A stretch of DNA of 64,000 bases from Roseimaritima ulvae (GCF_008065135.1 NZ_CP042914.1:7111404-7175403); one strand, 5' to 3'. Counted from the stretch's first letter, positions 47,886-57,872 are shown. Made by a program: numbers and translations. Notes: a model not told the origin generated them from the sequence alone.

Positions 47886-49334
47886 ATGAAACGTACGATT
47901 CAGACTTTGACGGTATTGACGATTTGCTTGTTGATGACGGGCGATGTGCTGGCCCGTGGCGGTCGCGGTGGCGGTCGTGGCGGCGGCGGCGGTATCAGTC
48001 GTGGCGGTGGCGGCATCAGCCGGGGCGGTGGCGGTTTCAGCGGCGGGGGCCGAGCCTCGGTCGGCCGCACGCCTTCGATGAGCCGCCCCAGTCCCTCGCG
48101 GCCCAGTGTGTCACGCCCCAGCGTTTCGCGTCCCAGTCCCTCACGGCCCAGCGTCTCGCGGCCTTCCTCCCCTAGCCTGGGCTCACGCCCCAGCGCCGGC
48201 ACTCGACCGAGCGTGGGCACGCGTCCCAGCGCTAGCACGCGACCAAGTGCTGGTACGCGACCCAGTGCTGGAACGCGACCGAGTTCCGGCGACCTGCGAA
48301 ACTTTTTGGATCTCCCAGCGTCCGGTGGTGGCGGCGCCGCGCGGCCCAGCCAACGGCCGTCGACCGGTCGCGGCAACCTCGCGGGCAGCATCGCTGGCGG
48401 CGTGGCGGGTGGCATGGCCGGCAGCGCGGCGGCGGACTTCCTCCGCGACTCCGGACCACGAGCCGATACTTTGCCGGCGAATGGTCCCGGCCCCGGTGAC
48501 CGACCAGGTATCAGCCAACTCCCCAGCAACCGCCCCGGACCCGGAGACCGCCCCGGAGACCGACTTGGTCCCGGTGATCGTCCCATCGTTCGGCCTCCGA
48601 TCGCCAACCCACCGGGTTACCGCGACCGGCCTTTGGTCGACCACCGTCCGGAGCGTATTCAGAACCGCACCGAGCGAGTGGCGATTCGCGCCGACCGTCG
48701 CAACGAGATTCGCGATTACTGCCACGACCACCCGATCCGAGATTTCTGGTCGGATCATCCGCTGTGGGGCGCGTGGGCGATTTCTCGTCCGTTCCGCTGG
48801 GCAGCTTGGGGCGGCGTGTCCGGCTGGGTGAATTACGGCTGGTCCGAACCGATTGTCTACAACTACGGCGAAAACGTTTATTACCAAGAAGGTTCGGTGT
48901 ACTACGGCGACGAAGTCATCGCCACCGAACAAGAGTACGCCGCTCAAGCGGAAACGATTGTTGCCAGTGCACCGGAGATTCCCGCCGACGAATGCGAGTG
49001 GATGCCGTTGGGAGTTTTTGCCTTGACCCCCGATGGACAGGAGTCGGGACCGGAGCCCACATTATTCCTGCAGTTGGTGATCAGCAAAGAAGGAATCATT
49101 TCCGGTTCGCTGAACAACACGACGGACAACAGCACCCAGACGATCGAAGGCATGGTCGACAAGCAGACTCAGCGTTCGGCGTGGAATGTTGTCGGCAAGT
49201 CGCGTCCCATCATGGAGACGGGGATCGCCAATTTAACCAAAGATACCGCGCCGGCACTGGTTCACTTTGCCGACGGATCGACCCAGCAATGGCTGATGGT
49301 GCGGATGGACGACCCCCAAGGCCAACAGGAATAG
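47886..49334 (+). CDS. Exported Gly/Arg/Pro/Ser-rich repeat protein
   Basis: A 482-residue planctomycete surface protein. A signal peptide (1-23) leads into a Gly/Arg-rich part (24-55), then a long run of short repeats of the kinds S-R-P-S and G-T-R-P-S (about 58-135). A Gly/Ala hydrophobic stretch (about 160-180) and a Pro/Gly/Asp repeat (G-P-G-D-R-P, about 195-235) follow. The C-terminal part (about 250-482) is folded-looking, with Trp/Tyr-rich PFRWAAWGGVSGWVNYGW and a beta-rich tail. Similar proteins are often named mu-protocadherin-like. Function unknown. It is 15 bp upstream of the RND adaptor gene. Confidence 0.8.
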   Translation: MKRTIQTLTVLTICLLMTGDVLARGGRGGGRGGGGGISRGGGGISRGGGGFSGGGRASVGRTPSMSRPSPSRPSVSRPSVSRPSPSRPSVSRPSSPSLGSRPSAGTRPSVGTRPSASTRPSAGTRPSAGTRPSSGDLRNFLDLPASGGGGAARPSQRPSTGRGNLAGSIAGGVAGGMAGSAAADFLRDSGPRADTLPANGPGPGDRPGISQLPSNRPGPGDRPGDRLGPGDRPIVRPPIANPPGYRDRPLVDHRPERIQNRTERVAIRADRRNEIRDYCHDHPIRDFWSDHPLWGAWAISRPFRWAAWGGVSGWVNYGWSEPIVYNYGENVYYQEGSVYYGDEVIATEQEYAAQAETIVASAPEIPADECEWMPLGVFALTPDGQESGPEPTLFLQLVISKEGIISGSLNNTTDNSTQTIEGMVDKQTQRSAWNVVGKSRPIMETGIANLTKDTAPALVHFADGSTQQWLMVRMDDPQGQQE

Positions 49335-49349
49335 AAGGAACGCGATCGC

Positions 49350-50615
49350 ATGCTCCAGATGAAATCGAAATCCCCGGCGGCGCTGGCCGTCCTCGTCGTC
49401 ACCACATTGCTCGCGGGCTGTGGTGACCCACCGGCTCCGCCCGCCCCGGTTCGCCCGGTGCGGACGGTGGTCGTCGGAGACCTGAAGGCGATCAGCGCGA
49501 GGGAATTCCCCGGGCGTGCCGAGGCCAAAGACGACGTGGAGCTGTCCTTCCAGGTGTCCGGTCCATTGATCGCTCTGCCCGTCGACGTGGGCAGCGAAGT
49601 CAAAAGAGGCAGCGTGCTGGCCGCCATCGATCCGCGGGATTTTGAAACGGCACTGCGCAGCAATCAAGCCAATCTCGATCGTGAAAAATCAAACCTGCTG
49701 GCGATGGAGCGTGGAGCCCGTCCGGAAGAAATCGAGCAACTCAAGTCCGCGCTCGCGCAGGCCGAAGCGTCCGCCGAACAGGCCGTTGCCGAACACGAGC
49801 GCAACGCCAGTTTGATCAAAGACAACGCGGTCTCGCAAACCGATTTCGATGTCTCTTTGGCCCGCAAGAAACGCACCGCCGCGGAAGTGGCCAGCGCTAA
49901 AGAGGATTTGAACATCGGCATGAAAGGTGCGCGTCCGGAGGACATCGAAGCCAAGAAGGCGGAGATTCGGTCGTTGGAAGCCGCCGTCGCGGACGCTCAA
50001 AACCATCTGGACGACGCCACGTTAACCGCGCCGTTTGATGGCGAGGTATCCGCGTTGTATGTCGATAACTTTCAACGCGTCCAAGCCAAGCAGCCGATCC
50101 TGCGTTTGTTTGATCTGTCGGTCATCGAAATCACCATCCAGGTTCCCGAATCGCTGATCGGCTTGGTACCGCAAGTCAAACAGGTGGCCTGCCGGTTTGA
50201 TGCGATTGGCGAGCGCGACTTTATCGGTACGGTTACCAAAATCGGCCGGGAAGCTTCGCAGACGACGCGGACCTATCCGGTCACCGTCCAGATCGAACAA
50301 CCGGAAGACGCCAAGATCCTGCCCGGCATGGCCGCCACCGTACGCAACCATGCCGATCCCGCGGCGGAGTCGGAATCGGAGTCGACCGATTTGATCGTGC
50401 CGCCCAGTTCGGTGTTCACCCTGCCCGACGATGACTCGCAAACCTACGTCTGGGTCTACGACGAAGGCACCGACACGGTCGCGCGTCGGGCCATCAAGAC
50501 CGGCGACCTGACGCCCGTCGGCATGAAGGTTGTGGAAGGACTGAAAGCCGGCGAACGGGTGGTCACGTCGGGCGTCAACTCGCTGACCGAAGGCCAACAG
50601 GTAAAGCTGCTGTGA
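49350..50615 (+). CDS. RND efflux periplasmic adaptor (membrane fusion protein)
   Basis: A 421-residue lipoprotein adaptor that bridges an RND pump to an outer-membrane channel. The lipobox LLAGC is at about 20-24. A split lipoyl domain (LSFQVSGPLIALPVDVGSEVKRGSVLAAID and ATLTAPFDGEVSALYVD) encloses a long alpha-helical hairpin with two related segments (GARPEEIEQLKSAL and GARPEDIEAKKAEI). Beta-barrel and membrane-proximal domains follow, ending in GLKAGERVVTSGVNSL. The RND gene follows 91 bp later. Substrate unknown. Confidence 0.93.
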   Translation: MLQMKSKSPAALAVLVVTTLLAGCGDPPAPPAPVRPVRTVVVGDLKAISAREFPGRAEAKDDVELSFQVSGPLIALPVDVGSEVKRGSVLAAIDPRDFETALRSNQANLDREKSNLLAMERGARPEEIEQLKSALAQAEASAEQAVAEHERNASLIKDNAVSQTDFDVSLARKKRTAAEVASAKEDLNIGMKGARPEDIEAKKAEIRSLEAAVADAQNHLDDATLTAPFDGEVSALYVDNFQRVQAKQPILRLFDLSVIEITIQVPESLIGLVPQVKQVACRFDAIGERDFIGTVTKIGREASQTTRTYPVTVQIEQPEDAKILPGMAATVRNHADPAAESESESTDLIVPPSSVFTLPDDDSQTYVWVYDEGTDTVARRAIKTGDLTPVGMKVVEGLKAGERVVTSGVNSLTEGQQVKLL

Positions 50616-50706
50616 TTGCTCTGTCCCCGTTAGCGGTGCCCGGTAAGGGCATTCTTCTCACGAGCGTCGGCAGCGATGCAGGCCTCCCCAACTTGGTGAT
50701 TGGTTC

Positions 50707-53700
50707 ATGAATCTGGCTGCGATATCCATTGAAAAGCGAGCGGTCGCGTACTTCGGCATTATCCTGATCGTTGTCGGCGGCGTCTTCTGTTATTTCCAAC
50801 TAGGCCAGCTGGAAGACCCCGAGTTCTCCGTCAAGACGGCGGCCATCATGACGACCTATCCGGGCGCCAGCGCCGAGCAGGTCGAACTGGAGGTTACCGA
50901 CCGGCTGGAAACCAAATTGCAAGAGATGGCGGAGATCAAGAATGTCTATTCGAACTCCCGCCCCGGGCTGTCCATCATCAAGGTGGATATCAAAAGCAAC
51001 TACTGGTCCGACCGCCTGCCGCAGGTCTGGGACGTGCTGCGGAAAAAGGTGGCCGACGTCGAACCCACGCTGCCGCCCGGCGCCGGCAAACCAGTTGTCG
51101 GCGACGACTTCGGCTATGTGTTTGGGTTCCTGTTAGCGGTCAGCAGCGACGGCTACAGCTACGCCGAACTGGAGAACTACGTCAAGGACATGCGGAAGGA
51201 ACTGAGCGTTGTCAAAGGCGTCGCCCGCGTCGACTTCTGGGGCGTGCAAGACAAACGCATCTATCTGGATGTTTCCTCGGCGCAGCTGGCGGAGTTGAAC
51301 ATCACGCCCGCTCAATTCATTCAAACACTGCAATCCCAGAACATGGTCGTCGACGCCGGCAACGTCGATTACCAAACGCAGCGGTTGCGGGTGTCGCCGA
51401 CCGGTGAATTTAGTACGCCCGAAGAAATCGGTGAACTGGCCATCACCAGCGTGGTCGACGGACAAAATGAAATCATCCGCATCCGCGACTTGGCGACCAT
51501 CAACGTCGGCTATGTCGACCCGCCCACGGCTCTGCTGCGGCACAACGGTCGACAAGCCATCGCGCTGGCGATCGCGCCGGCCGCCGGCGAGAACGTGGTC
51601 ACCGTGGGACAACGTGTCGATGCTCGCATCAACGAGTTGTTGGGCAACCTACCGGTGGGAATCAATGTCGACCGGATCTCCTGGCAGTCCGATCAGGTCA
51701 GCGAATCGATCCGCTCATTTATGGTCAGCCTGACGCAGGCCGTAGCGATCGTGCTGGCGCTGCTGGCGATCACGATGGGGATCCGCCCCGGCATCATCAT
51801 CGGCATCAGCGGTCTGGTGTTCCCGATTCTGGGCACCTTCGTCGTCATGGCGATCGTGGGCATCGACCTGCACCGCATCTCGCTGGGCGCCTTGATCATC
51901 GCCATGGGCATGATGGTCGACAACGCCATCGTGGTGACCGATGGCATTATGGTGCGAATCGCCTCAGGCATGGACCGCAAGAAAGCGGCGATCGAAGCCG
52001 CCAATGGTCCGGCGATCCCGCTGCTGGGCGCCACAGTTGTGGCCGCCATGGCGTTTTATCCGATCTTTGCCTCCAGTTATGACACCGGTGAATACGCCGG
52101 CAGCCTGTTCACCGTGGTGGCCATTTCGTTGCTGCTCAGTTGGGTTTTCTGCCAGACCATCGTCCCGCTGATGTGCATCGCGATTTTGCCGGACCCCAAG
52201 CAGGACCAAGAGGACACCGACCCGTACCAGGGAATCATCTATCAAAAATTCCGCGGGCTGCTGGCCTGGACCATCCGACGGCGGTTTCTATTCCTGGCCA
52301 GCATGGTGGGGTTGTTGGCGGTCAGCGTGGTCGGCTTTCGCTGGGTGCCGCAGTTGTACTTCCCCGATTCCAGCCGCTTGCAGGTGATGATCGATTACTG
52401 GGCGCCCGAAGGCACCCGAATCCAACAGACCAGCGCAAATTTGCAGCGGATTGAAGAATACGTTCAACAGCACGAAGCGACCACTTCGGTCAGCGCCTTC
52501 GTCGGCAAGGGACCACCACGCTTTTATTTGCCGGTCAGCGCCGAAGATCCCTACACCTCCTACGCCCAGATCATCGTCAACGTCGATTCGCTCGACGGCG
52601 TCGAGCAACTGGTGGCGGAGACCGATGCCTGGGTCAAAGAGAATGTGCCCGAGGCCATGGTGCGGGTCCGCAAGTATGCCGTGGGCGCGTTTGACGACTG
52701 GAAAATCGAAGCCCGCTTCAGTGGCCCGGCCAACGCCGACCCGGCGACGCTGCGACGGCTTGGCGAAGAGGGCGCCAAGATCCTCCGAGATACGCCGCTG
52801 GCCAAGGAAGTTCGCGTCAACTGGCGCGATCGCGTTCAAGCACTGTCGCCGCAATACAATCAAGAACGCGCCCGCTGGGCCGGCGTCTCGCGTGACGACA
52901 TGGCCCGCGTGATGAAGCGTGCCTCCGACGGGGTAGTGGTCGGCCAATACCGCCAAGACGACGACTTGATCCCGATCGTAGCGAGGAGCGTAGAGTCCGA
53001 ACGCGAGCGAGCCGCCACCTCACTGGACGAGTTGCAGGTGACGCCCAAATTGTCGACCAACGCGGTGCCCGTTTCGCAGGTCATCGACGGCATCGAAGTC
53101 CCCTGGGAAGACCCCATCATCTGGCGCTGGGACCGTCGCCGAGCCATCACCGTGCAGTGTTCGCCCAACGACGTCACCGCCCCCACGCTCCGCAATGCGG
53201 TTGTGGAGAAATTCGAAGCCATCGAACTTCCGCCAGGTTACCGGCTGGACTGGGACGGCGAGTACTGGAGTGCCAAACAATCGCAGGAAGCGTTAACGCC
53301 CGGCATCGTCCCGGCGATCGTTGTGATGCTGTTTATCCTGGTCGCCCTGTTCAACGGTTTCCGCCCCATGCTGATTTGCATCGGAGTGATTCCGTTTGTG
53401 ATGATCGGCATTACCGGCGGCATGTTATTGACGCAGACGCCCTTCGGCTTCATCGCGCTGCTAGGGGCGATGAGCCTCTCGGGCATGATGATCAAAAACG
53501 CCGTGGTGCTATTGGACGAAGTGGGCGCCAATATGAGTCGAGGCATGACGCCGTACAACGCCGTGGTGGAAGCCGGGGTGTCGCGTTTGAGCCCGGTGGT
53601 CAACGCGGCGGGAACCACCGTGTTGGGCGTGTTGCCGATGTTGCAAGACGTGTTTTGGGTGGCCCTGGCCGTAACCATCTTCTTCGGCCTGATCGTGGGC

Positions 53701-53787
53701 ACGGGACTGACGATGGTAATGGTGCCCACGTTGTACGCAACGCTGTATCGCATCCCCGCCGAACCGGATGGTACCGCCGCCAAATAG
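50707..53787 (+). CDS. RND efflux pump inner-membrane transporter (AcrB/HAE1-like)
   Basis: A 1026-residue proton-driven exporter, full length for the family. The start MNLAAISIEKRAVAYFGI with QLEDPEFSVKTAAI is typical of the COG0841 group. Twelve transmembrane helices in the 1+5+1+5 arrangement are visible. Helix 4 carries the relay aspartate region LGALIIAMGMMVDNAIVVTDG, with one Asp where AcrB has two. Two large periplasmic loops are present. No TolC-like outer-membrane gene is found in the window, so the partner is elsewhere. It ends 42 bp before the V-ATPase operon. Confidence 0.94.
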   Translation: MNLAAISIEKRAVAYFGIILIVVGGVFCYFQLGQLEDPEFSVKTAAIMTTYPGASAEQVELEVTDRLETKLQEMAEIKNVYSNSRPGLSIIKVDIKSNYWSDRLPQVWDVLRKKVADVEPTLPPGAGKPVVGDDFGYVFGFLLAVSSDGYSYAELENYVKDMRKELSVVKGVARVDFWGVQDKRIYLDVSSAQLAELNITPAQFIQTLQSQNMVVDAGNVDYQTQRLRVSPTGEFSTPEEIGELAITSVVDGQNEIIRIRDLATINVGYVDPPTALLRHNGRQAIALAIAPAAGENVVTVGQRVDARINELLGNLPVGINVDRISWQSDQVSESIRSFMVSLTQAVAIVLALLAITMGIRPGIIIGISGLVFPILGTFVVMAIVGIDLHRISLGALIIAMGMMVDNAIVVTDGIMVRIASGMDRKKAAIEAANGPAIPLLGATVVAAMAFYPIFASSYDTGEYAGSLFTVVAISLLLSWVFCQTIVPLMCIAILPDPKQDQEDTDPYQGIIYQKFRGLLAWTIRRRFLFLASMVGLLAVSVVGFRWVPQLYFPDSSRLQVMIDYWAPEGTRIQQTSANLQRIEEYVQQHEATTSVSAFVGKGPPRFYLPVSAEDPYTSYAQIIVNVDSLDGVEQLVAETDAWVKENVPEAMVRVRKYAVGAFDDWKIEARFSGPANADPATLRRLGEEGAKILRDTPLAKEVRVNWRDRVQALSPQYNQERARWAGVSRDDMARVMKRASDGVVVGQYRQDDDLIPIVARSVESERERAATSLDELQVTPKLSTNAVPVSQVIDGIEVPWEDPIIWRWDRRRAITVQCSPNDVTAPTLRNAVVEKFEAIELPPGYRLDWDGEYWSAKQSQEALTPGIVPAIVVMLFILVALFNGFRPMLICIGVIPFVMIGITGGMLLTQTPFGFIALLGAMSLSGMMIKNAVVLLDEVGANMSRGMTPYNAVVEAGVSRLSPVVNAAGTTVLGVLPMLQDVFWVALAVTIFFGLIVGTGLTMVMVPTLYATLYRIPAEPDGTAAK

Positions 53788-53829
53788 CAACCTCCATTCG
53801 CCCCGAAGGAAAGCTGACCAGGTAACACC

Positions 53830-55161
53830 ATGAATTCCGATATCCAGCAATTGGTCCGCTACCAACGCATTCAGGAAATCGTCGGCGACGTGATTCGTCT
53901 GCGAGCTCCGGGCGTGGCGCTTGGCGACATGGCGGAAGTTGAAAACACCGACGGAGAAATGTCCTTGGCGCGGGTCATCGGGCTGGACCGTGATCTGGCC
54001 AGCCTGCAGGTGTTTGCCGGCGGCAAGGGCCTGTCCACCGACGCCACGGTGCAGTTCTTGGGCAAACCCTTGGAAGTGGTTTATTCGCCCAACATCCTGG
54101 GTCGCATCTTCCAAGGCTCCGGCGAACCGATCGACGGCGGACCGGATTTGTCGGCCGACCCACACGTGCCCGTCGGCGGGCCGACGGTCAACCCGGTGAT
54201 GCGTGTGATGCCGACCAAGATGATCGAAACACGTGTCCCGATGATCGACCTGTTTAATTGCCTGGTCGAAAGTCAGAAGATCCCCATCTTTTCGGTCGCC
54301 GGTGAACCGCACAGCGAACTGTTGGCGAGGATTGGTTTTCAGGCCGACGCCGATGTGTTGGTGTTCGGCGGCTTGGGCCTGATCTTCGACGACTACTATT
54401 TCTTCCGCACGGCTTTTGAAAAACATGGTGTGTTCGGACGCACCGTGATGTTCGTCAATCAAGCTTCCGACCCGCTGGTGGAACGCTTGCTGGTCCCCGA
54501 CATGGCATTGGCCGTGGCCGAAAAGTTTGCCGTCGAACAAGGCAAACGCGTGCTGGTATTGCTGACCGACATGACGGCCTATGCCGATGCGATGAAAGAA
54601 ATCGGTGTCGCTCAAGAACGCATCCCGGCGGTCCGCGGTTACATGGGCGACCTCTACACCCAACTGGCCCAGCGATACGAAAAAGCCTGCGACTTCAAAG
54701 GCGCCGGATCGGTCACGATTCTGACCGTCACCACCATGCCCGGTGACGACGTCACACACCCGGTGCCGGACAACACCGGTTACATCACCGAAGGCCAGTT
54801 CTACCTGCACGGTGGCATCATCGATCCCTTTGGTTCCCTGTCGCGGCTGAAACAACATGTCATCGGCAAAGCCACCCGCGAAGACCATTCGCAGATCATG
54901 AACACCATGATCCGCTTTTACAGCGAAACGGTGGAAGCACAGCGCAAACAAGCGATGGCGTTTGAACTGTCGCCCTTTGACGAAAAACTGTTGAAGTACG
55001 GCAAACTGTTTCGCGAACGGTTTATGGATATCCGCGTATCGATGGGCGTCATCGAAGCCCTGGATCTGTGTTGGAAAACGCTGGCGGAATGTTTTGAGCC
55101 GCAAGAGTTGCTGATGAAGCAACACCTGATCGACAAGTATTTTCCCCACCAGGAGGCCTAA
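53830..55161 (+). CDS. atpB: V-type ATP synthase subunit B
   Basis: Non-catalytic nucleotide-binding stator/head subunit of the V1 sector, 443 residues, alternating with subunit A. Family marks: the beta-barrel start (IVGDVIRLRAPGVALGDMAEV), GRIFQGSGEPIDGGP, PMIDLFNCLVESQKIPIFSVAGEPHSELLARI in place of a P-loop, TDMTAYADAMKEI and RGYMGDLYTQLAQRYEKA. The gene heads the operon, with AGG six bases before the ATG. The likely order of transcription is B-D-I-K-E-DUF2764-A. Confidence 0.95.
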   Translation: MNSDIQQLVRYQRIQEIVGDVIRLRAPGVALGDMAEVENTDGEMSLARVIGLDRDLASLQVFAGGKGLSTDATVQFLGKPLEVVYSPNILGRIFQGSGEPIDGGPDLSADPHVPVGGPTVNPVMRVMPTKMIETRVPMIDLFNCLVESQKIPIFSVAGEPHSELLARIGFQADADVLVFGGLGLIFDDYYFFRTAFEKHGVFGRTVMFVNQASDPLVERLLVPDMALAVAEKFAVEQGKRVLVLLTDMTAYADAMKEIGVAQERIPAVRGYMGDLYTQLAQRYEKACDFKGAGSVTILTVTTMPGDDVTHPVPDNTGYITEGQFYLHGGIIDPFGSLSRLKQHVIGKATREDHSQIMNTMIRFYSETVEAQRKQAMAFELSPFDEKLLKYGKLFRERFMDIRVSMGVIEALDLCWKTLAECFEPQELLMKQHLIDKYFPHQEA

Positions 55162-55173
55162 CCACGAACTGAG

Positions 55174-55803
55174 ATGGCAAAACTCCGGCTCAGCAAAAAC
55201 TCGCTCCAACAACAACAGCAGCAGCTGAAGCTGTATCAGAAGCTGCTGCCCTCGTTGGATTTGAAGCGGCGTCAATTGACGGTGGAAGCGCAAAAGGCGA
55301 AAGCCGAGCACCGCGCTGCGATCGAGGCCGCCGAGGCCTTGGAAGCCCAGATCGGGCAGGAGTTGCCGATGCTGGCCGATCAAGAAACCAACTTCAGCGG
55401 GCTGGTCGAAATGACCAACTACCGCGTCGGTCAGCAAAACGTGGTCGGTACCCGGCTGCCGATCCTGGAAGCCGTGGAGTTTTCGGTTGCCGACTATTCG
55501 CGGCTGGCCACCCCGCCCTGGATCGACATCCTGGTGCAGCGATTAAAAGACGCCGCCGAAGCCCGCGTCCGCGCCCGCATCGCCGGCCAACGGGTGGCCG
55601 TGCTGGAGCATGCGGTGCGGCGGATTACTCAACGCGTCAACTTGTTCGACAAGGTGCTGATTCCCACCGCCAAAAAAAACATTCAACGCATTCGCATCTA
55701 CCTGGGCGACGCCGAACGGGCGGCGGTGATCACCTCCAAACTGGCCAAGGCCAAACAACAGCAAGCCGGTAGCGGATGGGACACCGAGGAGGTTCAGGGA
55801 TGA
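55174..55803 (+). CDS. atpD: V-type ATP synthase subunit D
   Basis: Central rotor shaft of the V1 sector, 209 residues, a long antiparallel coiled coil. Seen: KLRLSKNSLQQQQQQLKLYQ at the start, a long Ala/Glu/Gln helix, and the C-terminal helix RRITQRVNLFDKVLIPTAKK with the usual NIQRIRIYLGDAERA. It begins 12 bp after subunit B and its stop overlaps the start of subunit I (ATGA). Confidence 0.93.
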   Translation: MAKLRLSKNSLQQQQQQLKLYQKLLPSLDLKRRQLTVEAQKAKAEHRAAIEAAEALEAQIGQELPMLADQETNFSGLVEMTNYRVGQQNVVGTRLPILEAVEFSVADYSRLATPPWIDILVQRLKDAAEARVRARIAGQRVAVLEHAVRRITQRVNLFDKVLIPTAKKNIQRIRIYLGDAERAAVITSKLAKAKQQQAGSGWDTEEVQG

Positions 55804-57872
55804 GTATCGTGCCGTTGCAACGGGCCACGTTTATGGGGCTGAGTACCGACAAATCGCAATTGCTGGACGACCTGCATCGCTTCGGCAGTTTGGAAATCAT
55901 CCCCCTGTGCGAAGACCCCGTGAACACCGCCGATGGCGCGGTGCCCAACCAATCGCGAGACGCCCTCAAGTTCCTGCTCTCCTCCCCGCAGCGACGCGGC
56001 CAGATCCACGACAGCAGCGGCTTTGATGCCGCCGAGGTGCAGCGTCGAGCCCTGGAACTGCAAGACCAACTTCACTCGCTCACCGCCCAACGCGACGACC
56101 TGCTGCAACGACGCGCGGCGGCGAAACCGTTTGGCGATTTCCAGTTCGTCCCGCTCGAACAAATGGGCGACCTGCGGTTGTGGTTTTACGTCGTGCCCCA
56201 CAAGCAGATGGCCAACCTGCCGCCGGCCAGCCCTCCCCTCGCTGAGGCTCGACCCTCCCAGGGGGAGGGTGACGCAGTCGCACTTCACCCTCCCTCTGGG
56301 AGGGTCGCGAGGAACGAGCGGGGAGGGTTCGGTGGACTTGCAGATCGTCAGAACCGTCTTCCCCCGCCGGCCAGCCCTCCCCTCGCTAAGGCTCGACCCT
56401 CCCAGGGGGAGGGTGAAGCATCGTCTGCTCACGACTCCATGCTACCGAGTCAGGCGCCGCCCCTGGCATGGCAAGTCGTCTCACGCGATGCACGCTTCGC
56501 TTATGTCGTCGTGGTCTCGCCTGAGGAGCCGGCCGAGATGCCGGTGGCGCGTGCAAGAATTGGCCCTCGAGGACCGCGGGAACTGACCAGTCGCTTGGAG
56601 GAAGTGGAACTGGCGATCGAAGACGTGCAAGGCGAACGGACCTACCTGACGCGGTGGTGCCTGCTGTTTGCCCGCAGTTTGACCCGCTTGGAGGATGCCG
56701 CCGCGCGCGCCGACGCGGCCCATCAAACCTATGACAGTGAACCGCTGTTCGCGCTCCAGGCCTGGGTGCCGACCGAACACATTGCCGAGCTGACCAGCTA
56801 CGCTCAGCAACGCGGTTTCGTGTTTGAGGCTCGCCCGCCCCGCCCCGACGAACAGCCTCCCACGCTGGTCCGCAACGGCCCGCGGGTTGAAGCCGGTGAG
56901 GACCTGGTCAACTTTTACATGACTCCGGGCTACTGGACATGGGATCCGTCGGCGGTGGTGTTTGTATCCTTCGCGATCTTCTTTGCCATGATTTTGGCCG
57001 ACGCCGGATACGCCGCCTTGTTGGGTTTGGGTTTGTTGTTGATGTGGCGGAAACTCGGCCGCCCCACAACCGGCGACACGCTGTTGACCAGCGCTGCGGA
57101 TATCGAATTGGGCAAACCACCGCAGACCCGCACGACCGGACAACGTTTTCGTCCGATGTTGCTGCTGATCGTGCTGGTTTCACTGGCCTACGGCATGCTG
57201 ACGGGCAGCTACTTTGGGATCGCCCCACCCGCGGATTCGCTGCTCGGGCGACTGCATGTGTTGGACATCAACAACTCCCAATTGATGATGGGGATTTCGG
57301 TATTGGTCGGCGCCGCACACGTGATCCTGGCCAACCTGATGAATGCCCGGCGGTTTGCCGATTGGCGGGACGGCCTGGCATCGATCGGCTGGGCGATGGC
57401 GGTTGCTGGTGGGTTGATGGCGGCGGCCGCTGCCGCGATCCCCTCGACGGAAATGCTGAAAATACCCGGCGGCGTGATCGCCGTGAGCGGTCTGCTGCTG
57501 GTGGTGGGATTCACCGCGCGGCACGAAAAGCCGTTGGGCCGGGTGCTGGGCGGTTTGCTGGGTTTGACCAAGATCTCCGGCGCTTTTGGGGACATTTTGA
57601 GTTATCTGCGTCTGTTCGCCCTGGGGCTGGCATCCGCGTCTTTGGCCACCGCTTTTAACGACATGGCGATTGGAATTCGCAGCAGCCTGCCGCGGTTCGG
57701 ATTGCTGTTGGCGCTGCTGGTTTTAATTTTTGGACACGCTTTGAATTTGCTGCTGGGCGTTTCCAGCGGTGTCATCCACGGGCTGCGTTTGAACGTGATT
57801 GAGTTCTTCAACTGGGGATTAAAAGACGAAGGACGGCGTTTCACTCCGTTTCGTCGAAAGGAAGGTTTCTGA
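55800..57872 (+). CDS. atpI: V-type ATP synthase subunit I with in-frame repeat insertion
   Basis: Membrane stator (a-subunit equivalent) that carries the ion half-channels, 690 residues. The N-terminal cytosolic arm (1-385) is followed by a membrane part with seven or eight helices. The region LTKISGAFGDILSYLRLFALGLASASLATAFN contains the essential Arg of the channel (SYLRLFALG), and GHALNLLLGVSSGVIHGLRLN is close to the family end. Residues about 141-206 are Pro/Ala/Arg-rich (two LPP-x-ASPPLA-x-ARPSQGEG copies) and come from hairpin repeats inserted in frame. The ATG overlaps the subunit D stop; GAGGAGG lies upstream. Confidence 0.9.
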   Translation: MSIVPLQRATFMGLSTDKSQLLDDLHRFGSLEIIPLCEDPVNTADGAVPNQSRDALKFLLSSPQRRGQIHDSSGFDAAEVQRRALELQDQLHSLTAQRDDLLQRRAAAKPFGDFQFVPLEQMGDLRLWFYVVPHKQMANLPPASPPLAEARPSQGEGDAVALHPPSGRVARNERGGFGGLADRQNRLPPPASPPLAKARPSQGEGEASSAHDSMLPSQAPPLAWQVVSRDARFAYVVVVSPEEPAEMPVARARIGPRGPRELTSRLEEVELAIEDVQGERTYLTRWCLLFARSLTRLEDAAARADAAHQTYDSEPLFALQAWVPTEHIAELTSYAQQRGFVFEARPPRPDEQPPTLVRNGPRVEAGEDLVNFYMTPGYWTWDPSAVVFVSFAIFFAMILADAGYAALLGLGLLLMWRKLGRPTTGDTLLTSAADIELGKPPQTRTTGQRFRPMLLLIVLVSLAYGMLTGSYFGIAPPADSLLGRLHVLDINNSQLMMGISVLVGAAHVILANLMNARRFADWRDGLASIGWAMAVAGGLMAAAAAAIPSTEMLKIPGGVIAVSGLLLVVGFTARHEKPLGRVLGGLLGLTKISGAFGDILSYLRLFALGLASASLATAFNDMAIGIRSSLPRFGLLLALLVLIFGHALNLLLGVSSGVIHGLRLNVIEFFNWGLKDEGRRFTPFRRKEGF
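56222..56416. repeat. Palindromic repeat insertion inside the subunit I gene
   Basis: Two 51-bp copies (56222-56272 and 56366-56416), 144 bp apart, differ at one base. Each contains ACCCTCCC-AGG-GGGAGGGT. Between them is a third palindrome, ACCCTCCC-TCT-GGGAGGGT (about 56286-56306). The same stems lie in intergenic gaps at 4.0, 5.1, 10.8 and 41.9 kb. The coding frame stays open across all of it. Confidence 0.88.
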
